Assembly: GCF_005937185.1 (NCBI RefSeq)
Contig: NZ_VCNI01000001.1
Location: 1,236,657-1,300,656, forward strand
Direction: 5' to 3'
Length of the DNA stretch: 64,000 nucleotides
Origin: Flagellimonas algicola
GTDB lineage: Bacteria; Bacteroidota; Bacteroidia; Flavobacteriales; Flavobacteriaceae
Both the position numbers and the translations under genes were made by a program. Shown one piece after another: positions 26,844 through 35,855 of the stretch; the first letter of the stretch is position 1; every line of letters starts with the position of its first letter. The notes below the pieces were generated by a model. That model worked only from the letters and a program-made list of their open reading frames with translations, did not search any database and was not told where the DNA came from.

Positions 26844-27293
26844 ATGAAAAAAATATTCGGATTGGCCCTGTTGATGTTTTTTCTGGTATCTGCCACAGAA
26901 TTTGCTTCCCCGCAGCCAGAAGCTATGCACTCAATTGAAGGGACTTGGGAGCTACAGAGCTTTTATAATTACGATGATGGCATCAATATTTCAGATACAG
27001 TCCCTACAGCTGAGGGGTACCGTCAGGTTAAAATGTACTACAACGGAAAAGTAATGTGGAGCAGGCATGCACCCCAGGACCCAAGGGAGTGGTTTGGGTA
27101 TGGCACCTACAAAATAACCGCAGATTCGCTTATAGAAAAATTGGAATTTGGTTCGGCTCCCATGATGTCAGCACTGGACACACTTCGCGTTTTCAGATTT
27201 GAACTGGAAATGACCGATGACACCTATAGTCAAATCAGTTTTGATGAAGAAGGTCACCGTACGTTTTCAGAAAACTATAAGCGCATTGATTAA
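26844..27293 (+). CDS. Secreted lipocalin-like protein
   Basis: 149 residues. A signal peptide (FGLALLMFFLVSATEFA) precedes IEGTWELQSFYNYDDG, the start typical of small lipocalin-like proteins, followed by KMYYNGKVMWSRHAP, WFGYGTYKI and a C-terminal beta strand set. No catalytic residues are apparent. It follows the NlpC/P60 gene but has its own 165-bp upstream gap. A terminator follows 18 bp after the stop. Confidence 0.72.
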   Translation: MKKIFGLALLMFFLVSATEFASPQPEAMHSIEGTWELQSFYNYDDGINISDTVPTAEGYRQVKMYYNGKVMWSRHAPQDPREWFGYGTYKITADSLIEKLEFGSAPMMSALDTLRVFRFELEMTDDTYSQISFDEEGHRTFSENYKRID

Positions 27294-27311
27294 TTGAATT
27301 AGCGCTCCACT

Positions 27312-27345
27312 AAAAAAGGCACCGCTTGTTTGTGGTGCCTTTTTT
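27312..27345. terminator. Terminator between the lipocalin-like gene and trxB (convergent)
   Basis: AAAAAAGGCACC (27312-27323) pairs perfectly with GGTGCCTTTTTT (27334-27345) around a 10-nt loop. A/T tails on both sides let it serve both strands. Confidence 0.85.
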
Positions 27346-27375
27346 ATTATGAAAAATCAATTTGGATATCGATCC

Positions 27376-28344
27376 TTAAGACACTACGGCCTCTTTGCTC
27401 TCCACAGCTGCTAAATAACGTTCAGCGTCCAAGGCAGCCATACAACCAGTGCCGGCCGCGGTTACTGCCTGACGATATTCCTTATCCTGAACATCTCCAC
27501 TGGCAAAAACACCTGGCTTATTGGTCTTAGTAGACTTACCTTCAGTTATAATGTATCCGGTTTCATCCATATCCAACTGACCTTTGAAAATATCGGTGTT
27601 CGGTTTGTGACCAATGGCAATGAACAGTCCAGTAATCGCGATTTCCTCTTTCTCCCCGGTTTGGTTATTCACCATACGAAGTCCTTCAACCACTTGATCG
27701 CCCAAAACCTCATCAACTTCCGTACTGTATTTGATTTCGATATTGTCCAGGCTATTTACCCTATGTTGCATGGCCTTGGACGCTCTCATATAGTCCTTGC
27801 GCACCAACATGGTCACCTTTTTACAGATATTGGCCAAGTAAGAAGCTTCTTCTGCAGCAGTATCACCTGCCCCAACAATGGCTACTTCCTGGTCCTTATA
27901 AAAGAATCCGTCACAAACAGCACAGGCCGATACACCTCCGCCTCTTAGACGTTGTTCGCTTGGAATATTCAAGTATTTCGCTGTTGCCCCGGTTGAAATG
28001 ATAACGGTTTCAGCCTCAATTTGCTTACTGTCATCCACGGTAACTTTATGAATACCTCCTGGTTCGTCGCTAAACTCAACCGCAGTTACCATCCCAATGC
28101 GCACCTCAGTTCCAAATCGCTCAGCCTGCTGCTGCAATTGAACCATCATTGTAGGACCATCAACTCCTTCTGGATATCCTGGAAAGTTATCTACCTCCGT
28201 GGTTGTGGTTAGCTGACCCCCTGGCTCCATCCCCGTATACATAACCGGTTTCAAATCCGCTCTTGAAGCGTAAATGGCTGCAGTATAACCAGCAGGACCA
28301 GAGCCTATAATCAATGTTTTTAATCTTTCTGTTTGTTCTGACAT
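27376..28344 (-). CDS. trxB: Thioredoxin-disulfide reductase
   Basis: 322 residues. GSGPAGYTAAIYASRA is the FAD-binding motif, CAVCDG gives the redox cysteines C141 and C144, VGAGDTAAEEA is the NADPH site, and GVFASGDVQDKEYRQAVTAAGTGCMAALDAERYL is the conserved C-terminal FAD block. It reduces thioredoxin in the cytoplasm using NADPH. A TAnnTTTG promoter element lies 29 bp upstream of the start. The thioredoxin it reduces would serve MsrA. Confidence 0.97.
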   Translation of the reverse strand: MSEQTERLKTLIIGSGPAGYTAAIYASRADLKPVMYTGMEPGGQLTTTTEVDNFPGYPEGVDGPTMMVQLQQQAERFGTEVRIGMVTAVEFSDEPGGIHKVTVDDSKQIEAETVIISTGATAKYLNIPSEQRLRGGGVSACAVCDGFFYKDQEVAIVGAGDTAAEEASYLANICKKVTMLVRKDYMRASKAMQHRVNSLDNIEIKYSTEVDEVLGDQVVEGLRMVNNQTGEKEEIAITGLFIAIGHKPNTDIFKGQLDMDETGYIITEGKSTKTNKPGVFASGDVQDKEYRQAVTAAGTGCMAALDAERYLAAVESKEAVVS

Positions 28345-28372
28345 AACAAAAATTCTCCTAAAATTTGTTCTA

Positions 28373-28380
28373 CAAAAGTA
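28373..28380 (-). promoter_or_regulatory. -7 element of the trxB promoter
   Basis: On the minus strand the sequence reads TACTTTTG, a perfect match to TAnnTTTG. No clear -33 TTTG was found at the expected distance. Confidence 0.55.
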
Positions 28381-28477
28381 GGTTTTTTGTGCAGAAACTT
28401 ACATTTCACTATAGATTGAATTGGAATAGTTGTACACAAATTTGTTGGAAAAATGTTGATGTCGGATAATGGATACA

Positions 28478-28509
28478 AAAAAGGAAAAGAGTCCGGGTCT
28501 CGACTCTTT
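28478..28509 (-). terminator. Terminator-like hairpin upstream of trxB
   Basis: Arms AAAGAGTC (28486-28493) and GACTCTTT (28502-28509) pair over 8 bp. On the minus strand the stem is followed by TTCCTTTTTT. It would stop a transcript coming from 28.5-28.9 kb before the trxB promoter. No protein gene lies there. Confidence 0.45.
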
Positions 28510-28908
28510 GTCCAAACATGCAGGTTAAGTGAATGAAGATATATTGTATGCTGATTCAAAACCGTCGGCCAAGGGGCTCAACCTCAAAACCCCTCAGCAC
28601 AACGGAAACCTCGTAGTAGCCAGAATTAGGTAAGGAACGCTTGAAAAGTGTTCTCAAAATACTTTGTATCTGACTGTTCGGAGGTTTGAATCAAAATGTT
28701 TATGACCGTTCATTAATTCTTGAGCAAACATAATACGCCCGTTCATGAAAAAGGGCTCCCAATGGACGAATGCCCCTTCTGCGTTCACGGATGACCGTTC
28801 TGGATCAATATTTACAAAATTGATAGTGGTATCTTTATCTTAAAATTGGGAAAATCCACCTGAGTGATTTCAAAATAAATGTGGAAAAAACAGATCGTAT
28901 CATAATTC
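28510..28908. other. Gene-free gap of about 400 bp, possible small RNA
   Basis: No convincing ORF is present on either strand. The minus strand has a G/C-rich run with complementary blocks GAGGGG and CCCCT near 28580, ending at the terminator-like hairpin to its left. The 10-mer ATGACCGTTC occurs at 28702-28711 and 28791-28800, with two more CGTTCA-type half-repeats at about 28740 and 28782. They could be regulatory sites for the osmC-like gene that starts at 28909. Confidence 0.4.
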
Positions 28909-29388
28909 ATGAAGGAACATAACTACCAAATTGACTTAAAATGGACTGGGAGTGAAGGAGTGGGAACCAAAAACTACAGTTCGTATAGTCGCGACTTTGA
29001 AGTGATCGCCCCTTTTAAAAACCATCTGATCCAAGGATCTTCGGATCCAAGTTTTAAGGGTGATAGAACCAGGTATAATCCAGAGGAAGTTTTTCTATCG
29101 TCCATTGCATCTTGTCATATGCTCTGGTTCCTGCATTTATGCAGCACAAAAAAAATTGTGGTATTGGAATACCAAGATCAGGCAATTGGTACCATGACCG
29201 AGGAAAAAGACGGTAGTGGTAGGTTTAAGGAAGTGACCCTACATCCAGAAATTGTTGTTGCAGCATCCGTGGAATTGGAACTTGTGGAACAACTGCATAA
29301 AAAGGCCAACGAAATGTGTTTTATTGCCAACTCCTGCAATTTCCCAATTGGACATAAACCCAAAGTTAGGGTTCAAGGGCAGGTTTGA
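28909..29388 (+). CDS. OsmC family protein (second copy)
   Basis: 159 residues. SRDFEVIAPFKN, RYNPEEVFLSSIASCHMLWFLHLC and C-terminal CNFPIGHKPKV fit the OsmC/YhfA-like subgroup. C69 and C137 are candidate thiol pair positions, with additional C78 and C143. It differs clearly from the OsmC at 2.4-3.0 kb, so the two are not recent duplicates. No sigma-54 promoter was found upstream. It should reduce organic hydroperoxides or act in redox homeostasis. It is convergent with the KduD-like gene, with 24 bp between stops. Confidence 0.85.
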   Translation: MKEHNYQIDLKWTGSEGVGTKNYSSYSRDFEVIAPFKNHLIQGSSDPSFKGDRTRYNPEEVFLSSIASCHMLWFLHLCSTKKIVVLEYQDQAIGTMTEEKDGSGRFKEVTLHPEIVVAASVELELVEQLHKKANEMCFIANSCNFPIGHKPKVRVQGQV

Positions 29389-29412
29389 ACTAATTGGGAT
29401 CGTGTACTCCGC

Positions 29413-30183
29413 TTATCTGCCCATCCAGCCACCGTCTACCACAATAATGCTCCCATTCATGTAAGCTGCTGCTTCAGATGAAAGAAATAATACAGGGCCT
29501 GCAAAATCCTCGGGTTTTCCCCATCGTTCCGCAGGAATTCTTGCCATAATGGCCTTTGACCTCTCCGAGTTTTCCCGTAGATCCTCGGTAATATCAGTAC
29601 TGATATATCCTGGTGCTATGGCATTTACATTTACTCCATGTTTGGCCCATTCATTGGCAAAAGCCATGGTAAGCTGACCAATGGCTCCCTTACTGGCCGC
29701 GTACCCAGGAACGGTAATGCCCCCTTGAAAAGTCAAGAGCGAAGCCGTAAACACAATTTTACCAGCTCCCCTTGTTACCATCTCCTTTCCTATTTCGCGA
29801 GTTAAAATAAATTGGGCATTCTGATTGACTTCAATCACTTCATCCCAAAGGGCATCCGAGTGCTCCGCAACAGGAGCCCGTTTTATCGTTCCTGCATTGT
29901 TTATTAGAATGTCGATAACGGGAAAATCCGATTTTACTTTATTTATAAAGTTGTAGAGGGAATCCCGCTGGCCAAAATCACAACTGTAGGCTTTAAATTT
30001 TCTTCCAAGAGCCTGTACTTCTTGCTCAACGCCACTTCCCGAGGCTTCCAGTGTAGCGCTGACCCCAATAATGTCAGCTCCTGCTTCGGCCAAACCTAAG
30101 GCCATAGCCTTTCCAATACCTCGTTTACACCCCGTTACCAATGCTACTTTGCCTTCTAAGCTAAACTTATCCAATACACCCAT
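29413..30183 (-). CDS. SDR-family dehydrogenase, KduD-like
   Basis: 256 residues. The Rossmann motif TGCKRGIGKAM, NNAGTIKRAPVAEH and the catalytic YAASKGA, with serine in FTASLLTFQGG, are classical short-chain dehydrogenase features. The pattern RGIGKAM and TIKRAP closely recalls KduD, 2-dehydro-3-deoxy-D-gluconate 5-dehydrogenase (uronate catabolism); DEH reductases of alginate catabolism are close relatives. NAD(P)H preference is not clear from the sequence. It is divergent from the TRAP transporter genes across 320 bp, which is consistent with a uronate theme. Confidence 0.85.
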   Translation of the reverse strand: MGVLDKFSLEGKVALVTGCKRGIGKAMALGLAEAGADIIGVSATLEASGSGVEQEVQALGRKFKAYSCDFGQRDSLYNFINKVKSDFPVIDILINNAGTIKRAPVAEHSDALWDEVIEVNQNAQFILTREIGKEMVTRGAGKIVFTASLLTFQGGITVPGYAASKGAIGQLTMAFANEWAKHGVNVNAIAPGYISTDITEDLRENSERSKAIMARIPAERWGKPEDFAGPVLFLSSEAAAYMNGSIIVVDGGWMGR

Positions 30184-30503
30184 ACACTGTTTTGAAATTC
30201 AAGATTGAATCCGATTCGTCTTAATTCCTACCAAAGAAACCCAAAAAAGTCCATCTGCAGAAAATTTATGGTCTCATTCCATAGCTCATGATAGTCCGAA
30301 GCTCGAAAATAAGCTGATTTTCAGCATTTAAAAATTTCACATTGGACGAATCCCATGTATCCAACCTAAATGGAACACAAAACTAAGAGCATGTTATAAT
30401 CGGAACATCTTCCCAAACAACTTTTATAATTGTCAAGAATGGGAAATTAGCGCATTGTTTTTTGTAAATTGGATTCCAACCAAACAAACAACCCATTCTT
30501 CGA
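30184..30503. other. Divergent promoter region between the KduD-like gene and dctP (320 bp)
   Basis: No gene is present. The region is A/T-rich and should hold promoters for both directions. I see a near-palindrome TTGAAATTCAA at about 30191-30201 and no copy of the LacI-type operator found at 35.0, 36.9 and 55.9 kb. No strict TAnnTTTG element was found. Confidence 0.5.
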
Positions 30504-31490
30504 ATGAAAAAAAACCTCAACCTAATTTTAGGATTGGCATTCCTTTTATTGCTGGTTGGATGCAAGCCCAAACAAAATCAACCTGAATTCTTGCTAAGAG
30601 CCAGTCACTTGGTAGGCGAAGACCATACCTGGTACAAAGCTTTCCAATATTTTGGGGAAATCCTGGAAGAACGTTCCAACGGGCGGATTGTTTTGCAAAA
30701 CTACCATTCGGAACAGTTGGCCAAAGAGGTGGAGGCCATTCGAATGATTCAGGCTGAGGTCATAGACATGACCATTACCAGCGCCATGTTGAGCAGCTGG
30801 GTGGAGGTTATGGTTTTTTGTGAAATGCCTTTCATGCTCCAGAATCCTGAAGATGTTGACAAATTGGTCAACGGCCCGCTAGGGGAACGTATTGAACAAG
30901 AAATGATTGCCAAGGCAGGACTGCGACCCGTAGGGTATTTTCGTATGGGTACGCGCCACTTAACATCCAATAGACCCATAAAGCATCCAGATGACCTCAA
31001 GGGTCTGATCATAAGAGTGCCGAATGTTCCAGCTTTTGTAAAGGCATGGGAGGCTTTAGGGGCAAAGGCCACCCCTATGGCATTTTCAGAAGTGTTCACC
31101 TCCTTACAGCAAGGGACCATTGAAGCCCAGGAAAATCCCTTCGCCCAAATCAAGGTTTCGGGTTTTTATGAAGTACAGGATTATTTGAACCTAACTGGGC
31201 ATGTGGTCAGTTGGGTCTATCCACTGATCGGAGAAAAACAGTTTCAAAAATTTCCAGATGACCTCAAAGAGATTTTTCTTCAGGCAGCTGAGGATATGCA
31301 GGCCTATGAAAAAAAGATCTTTATGGAATATGAGGAAAACGCCAGGCAAGAACTTGAAGCGCTGGGGATGACCTTTGTGGAGGTAGACAACAAGGCCTTT
31401 ATAGACAAATGTGGAGATGCTATTTTCGATACCCTGTCACCTGAAATGCAGGAAATCTACACCAAACTAAGAAACGATTTAAAACAATGA
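30504..31490 (+). CDS. dctP: TRAP transporter substrate-binding lipoprotein (DctP)
   Basis: 328 residues. A signal peptide ending LLVGC gives a lipobox, so the binding protein is membrane-tethered rather than free. RASHLVGEDHTWYKAFQYF, ITSAMLSSW, MGTRHLTSNRPIKHPDDLKGLIIRVPNVP and TPMAFSEVFTSLQQGTIEAQENP are the core of the DctP family, including the Arg in IRVPN that normally contacts the substrate carboxylate. The ligand is therefore an organic or sugar acid. It overlaps dctQ by 4 bp (ATGA). Confidence 0.94.
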   Translation: MKKNLNLILGLAFLLLLVGCKPKQNQPEFLLRASHLVGEDHTWYKAFQYFGEILEERSNGRIVLQNYHSEQLAKEVEAIRMIQAEVIDMTITSAMLSSWVEVMVFCEMPFMLQNPEDVDKLVNGPLGERIEQEMIAKAGLRPVGYFRMGTRHLTSNRPIKHPDDLKGLIIRVPNVPAFVKAWEALGAKATPMAFSEVFTSLQQGTIEAQENPFAQIKVSGFYEVQDYLNLTGHVVSWVYPLIGEKQFQKFPDDLKEIFLQAAEDMQAYEKKIFMEYEENARQELEALGMTFVEVDNKAFIDKCGDAIFDTLSPEMQEIYTKLRNDLKQ

Positions 31491-31948
31491 AAACATTGCA
31501 ACGACAGCTTGGAAAATTGTTGAAGTGGGGTACGCTTCTGAGCACGCTTGGCTTTGTGGCCTCTACGCTTATACAAATCTATGCCCGCTTTTTTATGGCC
31601 AAAGCCCCTTCCTGGACAGAGGAAGCCGCTCGCCTCTTCTTCATTTTTGCCATTGGTTGTGCTTCAGGTTTGGCTATGCGGGGCAGTTATTATGTCCATT
31701 TTGATTTCTTGTACGAAAAGCTCCCATCAAAACTAAAATCGTTGATCATGAAGGCCATTTATGTATTGATTGTGCTTCTCTTCGTGATTTTCACCTATCA
31801 CAGTCTTCAATTTGTAATGGATGGTTGGATTGAGAAATCGCCAAGTCTAAGATTTCCTATGGCCGTTGCTTTTATTGGGGTTACCATCATGGGGCTGGCC
31901 ATCTCCTATTATGCCATAACTAAATTGATTTCCCTCTTCAAAAAATAA
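31487..31948 (+). CDS. dctQ: TRAP transporter small permease (DctQ)
   Basis: 153 residues with four predicted membrane segments; SWTEEAARLFFIFAIGCASGLAMRGSYYVHFDFL is the DctQ signature. It forms the inner-membrane complex with DctM. It starts inside the dctP stop codon (ATGA overlap) and ends 3 bp before dctM. Confidence 0.92.
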   Translation: MKTLQRQLGKLLKWGTLLSTLGFVASTLIQIYARFFMAKAPSWTEEAARLFFIFAIGCASGLAMRGSYYVHFDFLYEKLPSKLKSLIMKAIYVLIVLLFVIFTYHSLQFVMDGWIEKSPSLRFPMAVAFIGVTIMGLAISYYAITKLISLFKK

Positions 31949-31951
31949 AAA

Positions 31952-33226
31952 ATGATCTGGATTCTTCTCGCTGTTTTTATTATTTGTCTTTTATTGCGAT
32001 TTCCCATTGCATTTTGTCTAGGACTCTCTTGCTTGGTATTTCTGGTACTAAAAGGTATCCCTCTTATTGTAATGCCCATGAAAATGTACTCAGGTATTGA
32101 CGTTTTTGTGCTTTTGAGTATTCCAGGTTTTATCATAGCGGGAAATTTGATGAACCATGGAGGGTTGACGGAAAAAATCATAGGTTTTTGTAACCATCTG
32201 ATTGGACATGTTCGCGGCGGTCTTGCGTTGGGAAATATTGGAGCGTCGATGCTTTTTGCCGGAATTTCAGGAACAGCAATTTCTGATACGGCCAGTATCG
32301 GTTCGGTTATGATACCTGCCATGAAAAAGGAAGGTTATGACGCTGCCTTTTCTGCCGCCGTCACTGCATCTTCCTCTACTGTAGGACCGATTATACCTCC
32401 CAGTGTTCCCATGATCATCGCCGCAACCTTAAGCGGACTTTCCGTTGGAAAATTGTTTTTGGCAGGTGCCTTGCCAGGTTTCTTATTGGGATTTAGCTTA
32501 ATGGTGCTCACCTATTTCATCGCCAAAAAAAGAAATTATCCCAAATTGGAACGGAGTACGGCCAAGCAAATATTGAAAGGATTTGTTGAAACTTTTTGGT
32601 CGCTGTTAATGACCTTCATTATTCTTTTTGGAATTATTGGCGGGGTATTTACCCCAACAGAAGCTTCAATAATTGCTGTGATCTACGCATTTTTGGTGGG
32701 TAGTTTGGTGTACAAAAAGCTCACCTTTAAAACGACCATGGTCGTGATCTTGGATTCCATGAAAACTTCCGCTTCGTTGATGGTGCTCATAGGTTTTGCC
32801 AATCTGTTTGGTTGGATTTTGATTACGGAACAATTACCTCAATTGATCTCTTCGGAAATCATCAATTTTTCGGAAAATAAATATGTGGTCCTACTGCTGA
32901 TCAATCTCTTACTTATTTTTGTGGGTACATTTATGGAAACTATTGCTGCGCTTTTAATCCTGTTTCCCATTCTACTGAAAGTTGCCACAGCTGTGGATGT
33001 GGATCCTATTCATTTTGCCGTGATAGCTCTGCTCAACCTTATGATCGGTCTAACCACTCCTCCTTTAGGGGTGTGTCTTTTTGTATCTTCAAGTATTGGC
33101 AAGGTTTCCATTGGAAAAGTGAGTAAAGCTGGTTTTCCCTTCTTGCTGGTAAGTCTATTGATCTTGACTTTGGTAACCCTTTTCCCGGATCTATCCTTAT
33201 ATCTCCCTAGATTATTTATGGATTAG
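31952..33226 (+). CDS. dctM: TRAP transporter large permease (DctM)
   Basis: 424 residues with about 11-12 hydrophobic segments. GTAISDTASIGSVMIPAMKKEGYDAAFSAAVTASSSTVGPIIPPSVPMI is the DctM core. TPTEASIIAVIYAF and MIGLTTPPLGVCLFVSSSI follow. It is the secondary, Na+-driven membrane part of the TRAP carrier. Ends 30 bp before the convergent GH123-like gene. Confidence 0.94.
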   Translation: MIWILLAVFIICLLLRFPIAFCLGLSCLVFLVLKGIPLIVMPMKMYSGIDVFVLLSIPGFIIAGNLMNHGGLTEKIIGFCNHLIGHVRGGLALGNIGASMLFAGISGTAISDTASIGSVMIPAMKKEGYDAAFSAAVTASSSTVGPIIPPSVPMIIAATLSGLSVGKLFLAGALPGFLLGFSLMVLTYFIAKKRNYPKLERSTAKQILKGFVETFWSLLMTFIILFGIIGGVFTPTEASIIAVIYAFLVGSLVYKKLTFKTTMVVILDSMKTSASLMVLIGFANLFGWILITEQLPQLISSEIINFSENKYVVLLLINLLLIFVGTFMETIAALLILFPILLKVATAVDVDPIHFAVIALLNLMIGLTTPPLGVCLFVSSSIGKVSIGKVSKAGFPFLLVSLLILTLVTLFPDLSLYLPRLFMD

Positions 33227-33255
33227 TCACCACAGGATACAAACAGAACCGCCCG

Positions 33256-35022
33256 TTACTTCTCAGACAAAGTATTAATTTGATGCTTAGCGTCGCGAAG
33301 CATTTGCTCCAAGTTCTCTGGTTTCTCCGTTATATTGAATTGATTGACAAGCGTATTCAGGGCCGCCAACTCTTCCTGCATATTTCTACTGCTGAAATCC
33401 TCTCTTAAAACCCGAACTTTCTCAGCATCTTGAATGCCCTCCCGTAGTGTCTCAAAACGAATGGAGCTTCTATTGCCCGGATAAACCAGGTACGTATCAC
33501 CTGCTGGCCAAGTCCTGAAGCGCGAATCCTGAAGTGGGTTTTCCACCCAGCTGTTGTATGACCAGTGCAAGAAACCATCAAATTCGGCAGCTATGCTGTA
33601 CCAACCTATGAACACTCCTTCCGATGGGTCGGAAAAGGTAAACACATTGGGGAATTTGTCTGCACAGCAAACATAATGTGTGCTTATATATCCTCTTTGC
33701 TTACGGAGCGATAAATCTTCTGCGTCCACAGTGGCGCCAAAAGCCACGGAAAGATCTTTCATCTGATCTGGATAGAGCTTATAGCTTTTGTGATTGTCCG
33801 CTAGCGAGAAACCAAGTTCTGGTGCATGGTCCTCCAAAATCCCCAACATGGCTTTCATTTCTTCAGGCCCTCGTTCATCCATGGCCATTCGAGTAATACC
33901 ATACCATCCTTTTTCTTCCAGATGCAATTTGAACTGTTTTAAAAATGGAACCCAGAGATCTTCGTAAATCTTTGTGCCAGGAGCTGCCTTAACCTTGATT
34001 TCTTTGTTTTCCTTTTCATCAAAGTAGTAAATCTCATTGCCCCAAGGCACCATGGAATAGCAGTTGATCTGTTGTTTGATACCTAAATCCATCATAAACT
34101 GCACCCAGTTATCAAATACCGTATAATCATAATGCCAAGTACCGTCAGCTTTTTTTTGCCAATCGATCATCGCTCCAAAAGGATCAAATGTTTGTCCGCC
34201 CCAAGGTCTTTTGTTCAAAGAAACCGTAATTACCTTTTGCCCCGCATTTGCCAATCGTTCCATCCCCGGTTTCACCAATTCCCAGTGTTCATTGGACCAT
34301 GCCTCAACGCCGAAGTATCTAGCCACTGCGTATGGGTTTTGCCATAAATCCAAATGAAACTTCCACTCTTCAGGTTTGGGTAAAACCCGATCTTGAACAT
34401 TCAACTCTAGTGTAAAGTTTTTATCCTTCTCTCCTTCTACTTCCAACGCCAAGGTACTTTTATAAAGTCCAGGTTTCGCATCGGATGGTACGTCAATGGT
34501 CAACCAGAGCGGTCGTGTTTCGCTAGCCTTTACTGCATATGAAGCAACCCTATCAAGGGCATCCGCCGCCAACGAAGCATCAAAATCTTCTGGTTTTCTG
34601 TAGCCACATCCATCGGCAAATTCATCGGTAATCACGTATTTCACAAAACGAGCTTTGGTGGATTCAACACCTAGATTATCACCTGACCCAGATTCAAATC
34701 CGGACACCTTTGCCCTTACCTTGGAAATAGAATCGTTGGACCACAACACCAACTGGGCAGACACTCTTTCTCCCCTCCAAGCTGTGGCCTCCCAGGTATT
34801 CTTGGGGGTTACATTGGGCATTTTACTTTTCACGAAACGAATTCCATTGGATGCAAAACTTGCATTTAATCCTTCAGGTGCCCTAGACCAATCCGAAGCA
34901 GTATCGGGTGATGGATCTACTGGCTCCTCATAAGTGGAAGCCACCACAATTTTCGTCTGCTGTTCACAGGCAGTAAAACCAATTAGAAAAATTGAAAAAA
35001 CTGAAAATATTAAAATCCTCAT
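33256..35022 (-). CDS. DUF4091 / GH123-like glycosidase lipoprotein
   Basis: 588 residues. The signal peptide ends IGFTAC (C19), a lipobox. An N-terminal beta-sandwich (60-215) is followed by a TIM-barrel DUF4091 domain. MDERGPEE at about 381-388 holds an Asp-Glu pair (D382-E383) that matches the catalytic pair of GH123 beta-N-acetylgalactosaminidases, which use neighbouring-group participation. Activity on beta-GalNAc is inferred, not shown. It is convergent with dctM and divergent from the CBM9-like gene. An operator-like sequence lies in its promoter. Confidence 0.83.
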   Translation of the reverse strand: MRILIFSVFSIFLIGFTACEQQTKIVVASTYEEPVDPSPDTASDWSRAPEGLNASFASNGIRFVKSKMPNVTPKNTWEATAWRGERVSAQLVLWSNDSISKVRAKVSGFESGSGDNLGVESTKARFVKYVITDEFADGCGYRKPEDFDASLAADALDRVASYAVKASETRPLWLTIDVPSDAKPGLYKSTLALEVEGEKDKNFTLELNVQDRVLPKPEEWKFHLDLWQNPYAVARYFGVEAWSNEHWELVKPGMERLANAGQKVITVSLNKRPWGGQTFDPFGAMIDWQKKADGTWHYDYTVFDNWVQFMMDLGIKQQINCYSMVPWGNEIYYFDEKENKEIKVKAAPGTKIYEDLWVPFLKQFKLHLEEKGWYGITRMAMDERGPEEMKAMLGILEDHAPELGFSLADNHKSYKLYPDQMKDLSVAFGATVDAEDLSLRKQRGYISTHYVCCADKFPNVFTFSDPSEGVFIGWYSIAAEFDGFLHWSYNSWVENPLQDSRFRTWPAGDTYLVYPGNRSSIRFETLREGIQDAEKVRVLREDFSSRNMQEELAALNTLVNQFNITEKPENLEQMLRDAKHQINTLSEK

Positions 35023-35040
35023 TATGAGATAATTATAATT

Positions 35041-35056
35041 TGTGTTAACGTTACCA
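35041..35056 (-). promoter_or_regulatory. LacI-type operator in front of the GH123-like gene
   Basis: The minus strand reads TGGTAACGTTAACACA; 13 of 16 bases match the site at 55922-55937. It overlaps the expected transcription start, since a -7-like CATCTTTG (one mismatch to TAnnTTTG) lies at 35058-35065. A second palindrome, ATGGTAA-A-TTACCAT, is at 35063-35077. Confidence 0.62.
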
Positions 35057-35192
35057 CCAAAGATGGTAAATTACCATTACTTCTGCAATTTTCGGATGAA
35101 AAAAATGAGTGATTAAGGGCACTTTTTTCCTAGTTCTGAACCCAGGTATTTAAATTTGGAAGGTTGCTATTTAATTTTGTAACCTTTGCAGC

Positions 35193-35843
35193 ATGCAGCA
35201 AACAGGAGTTTATTCCGTAAGAAAAATCAATGTTGGTGAACCGTCAACAGCATTCCCTAACAACTACGTATGGGAATCTGCGGAAAGATTACAAAACTTT
35301 CATCAACCCTGGGGACAAGAAGAATGTCCAGAAATCTTGTTCAAAGCGCTGCATGACGATAGATTCCTGTATTTAAGATATAAAGTTCAAGATGCCAACC
35401 CACTCCTATTTGAGGGGGGTAACGGAAAAATGGATGTTACCCAATCCGATCGCGTTGAGATTTTCCTTAGCACAGACCCACAATTACGGACTTATTATTG
35501 TCTGGAAATTGATCCTTCGGGAAGAATTCTGGATTATTCGGCCTCATACCATAGGATATTTAATTACCAATGGACTTGGCCGGATGGACATATTTTTGTT
35601 ATTACAGATATTGGTTCAACCGATTATCAGGTGGACATCCGCATCAGCAAACAATCCCTCAACCAACTCGGTTTGATCAATAACAATACGCTATGTGCAG
35701 GTATCTATCTAGGTCATTGTGCAGCCCTTCCAGAAGAAGGAAAGCAAAATGCAAGATTAAATTGGCTTAGCTGGATCGACCCATTGTTGGAAAATCCAGA
35801 TTTTCATGTGCCCCCAACCTTTGGAACCTTGAAACTCGCTTAA
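35193..35843 (+). CDS. CBM9-like sugar-binding protein (carbohydrate-binding family 9 fold)
   Basis: 216 residues without a signal peptide. LFKALHDDRFLYLRYKVQDANP, MDVTQSDRVEIFLSTDP and YYCLEIDPSGRILDYSASY match the CBM9/DOMON-type beta-sandwich, whose aromatic residues bind sugar ends. The lack of a signal peptide is odd for a family normally found in secreted enzymes. It lies divergent from the GH123-like gene, but its own promoter elements are not clear. It is convergent with the LacI gene. Confidence 0.72.
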   Translation: MQQTGVYSVRKINVGEPSTAFPNNYVWESAERLQNFHQPWGQEECPEILFKALHDDRFLYLRYKVQDANPLLFEGGNGKMDVTQSDRVEIFLSTDPQLRTYYCLEIDPSGRILDYSASYHRIFNYQWTWPDGHIFVITDIGSTDYQVDIRISKQSLNQLGLINNNTLCAGIYLGHCAALPEEGKQNARLNWLSWIDPLLENPDFHVPPTFGTLKLA

Positions 35844-35855
35844 CGGAATCCCGCC

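Noticed and set aside
28320-28559. Minus-strand frame of 79 residues overlapping the trxB start
   Set aside because: No domain, poor composition, and it covers the trxB promoter.
28700-28908. Sigma-54 promoter in front of the second osmC gene
   Set aside because: I looked for GG-N10-GC with flanking bases and found none.
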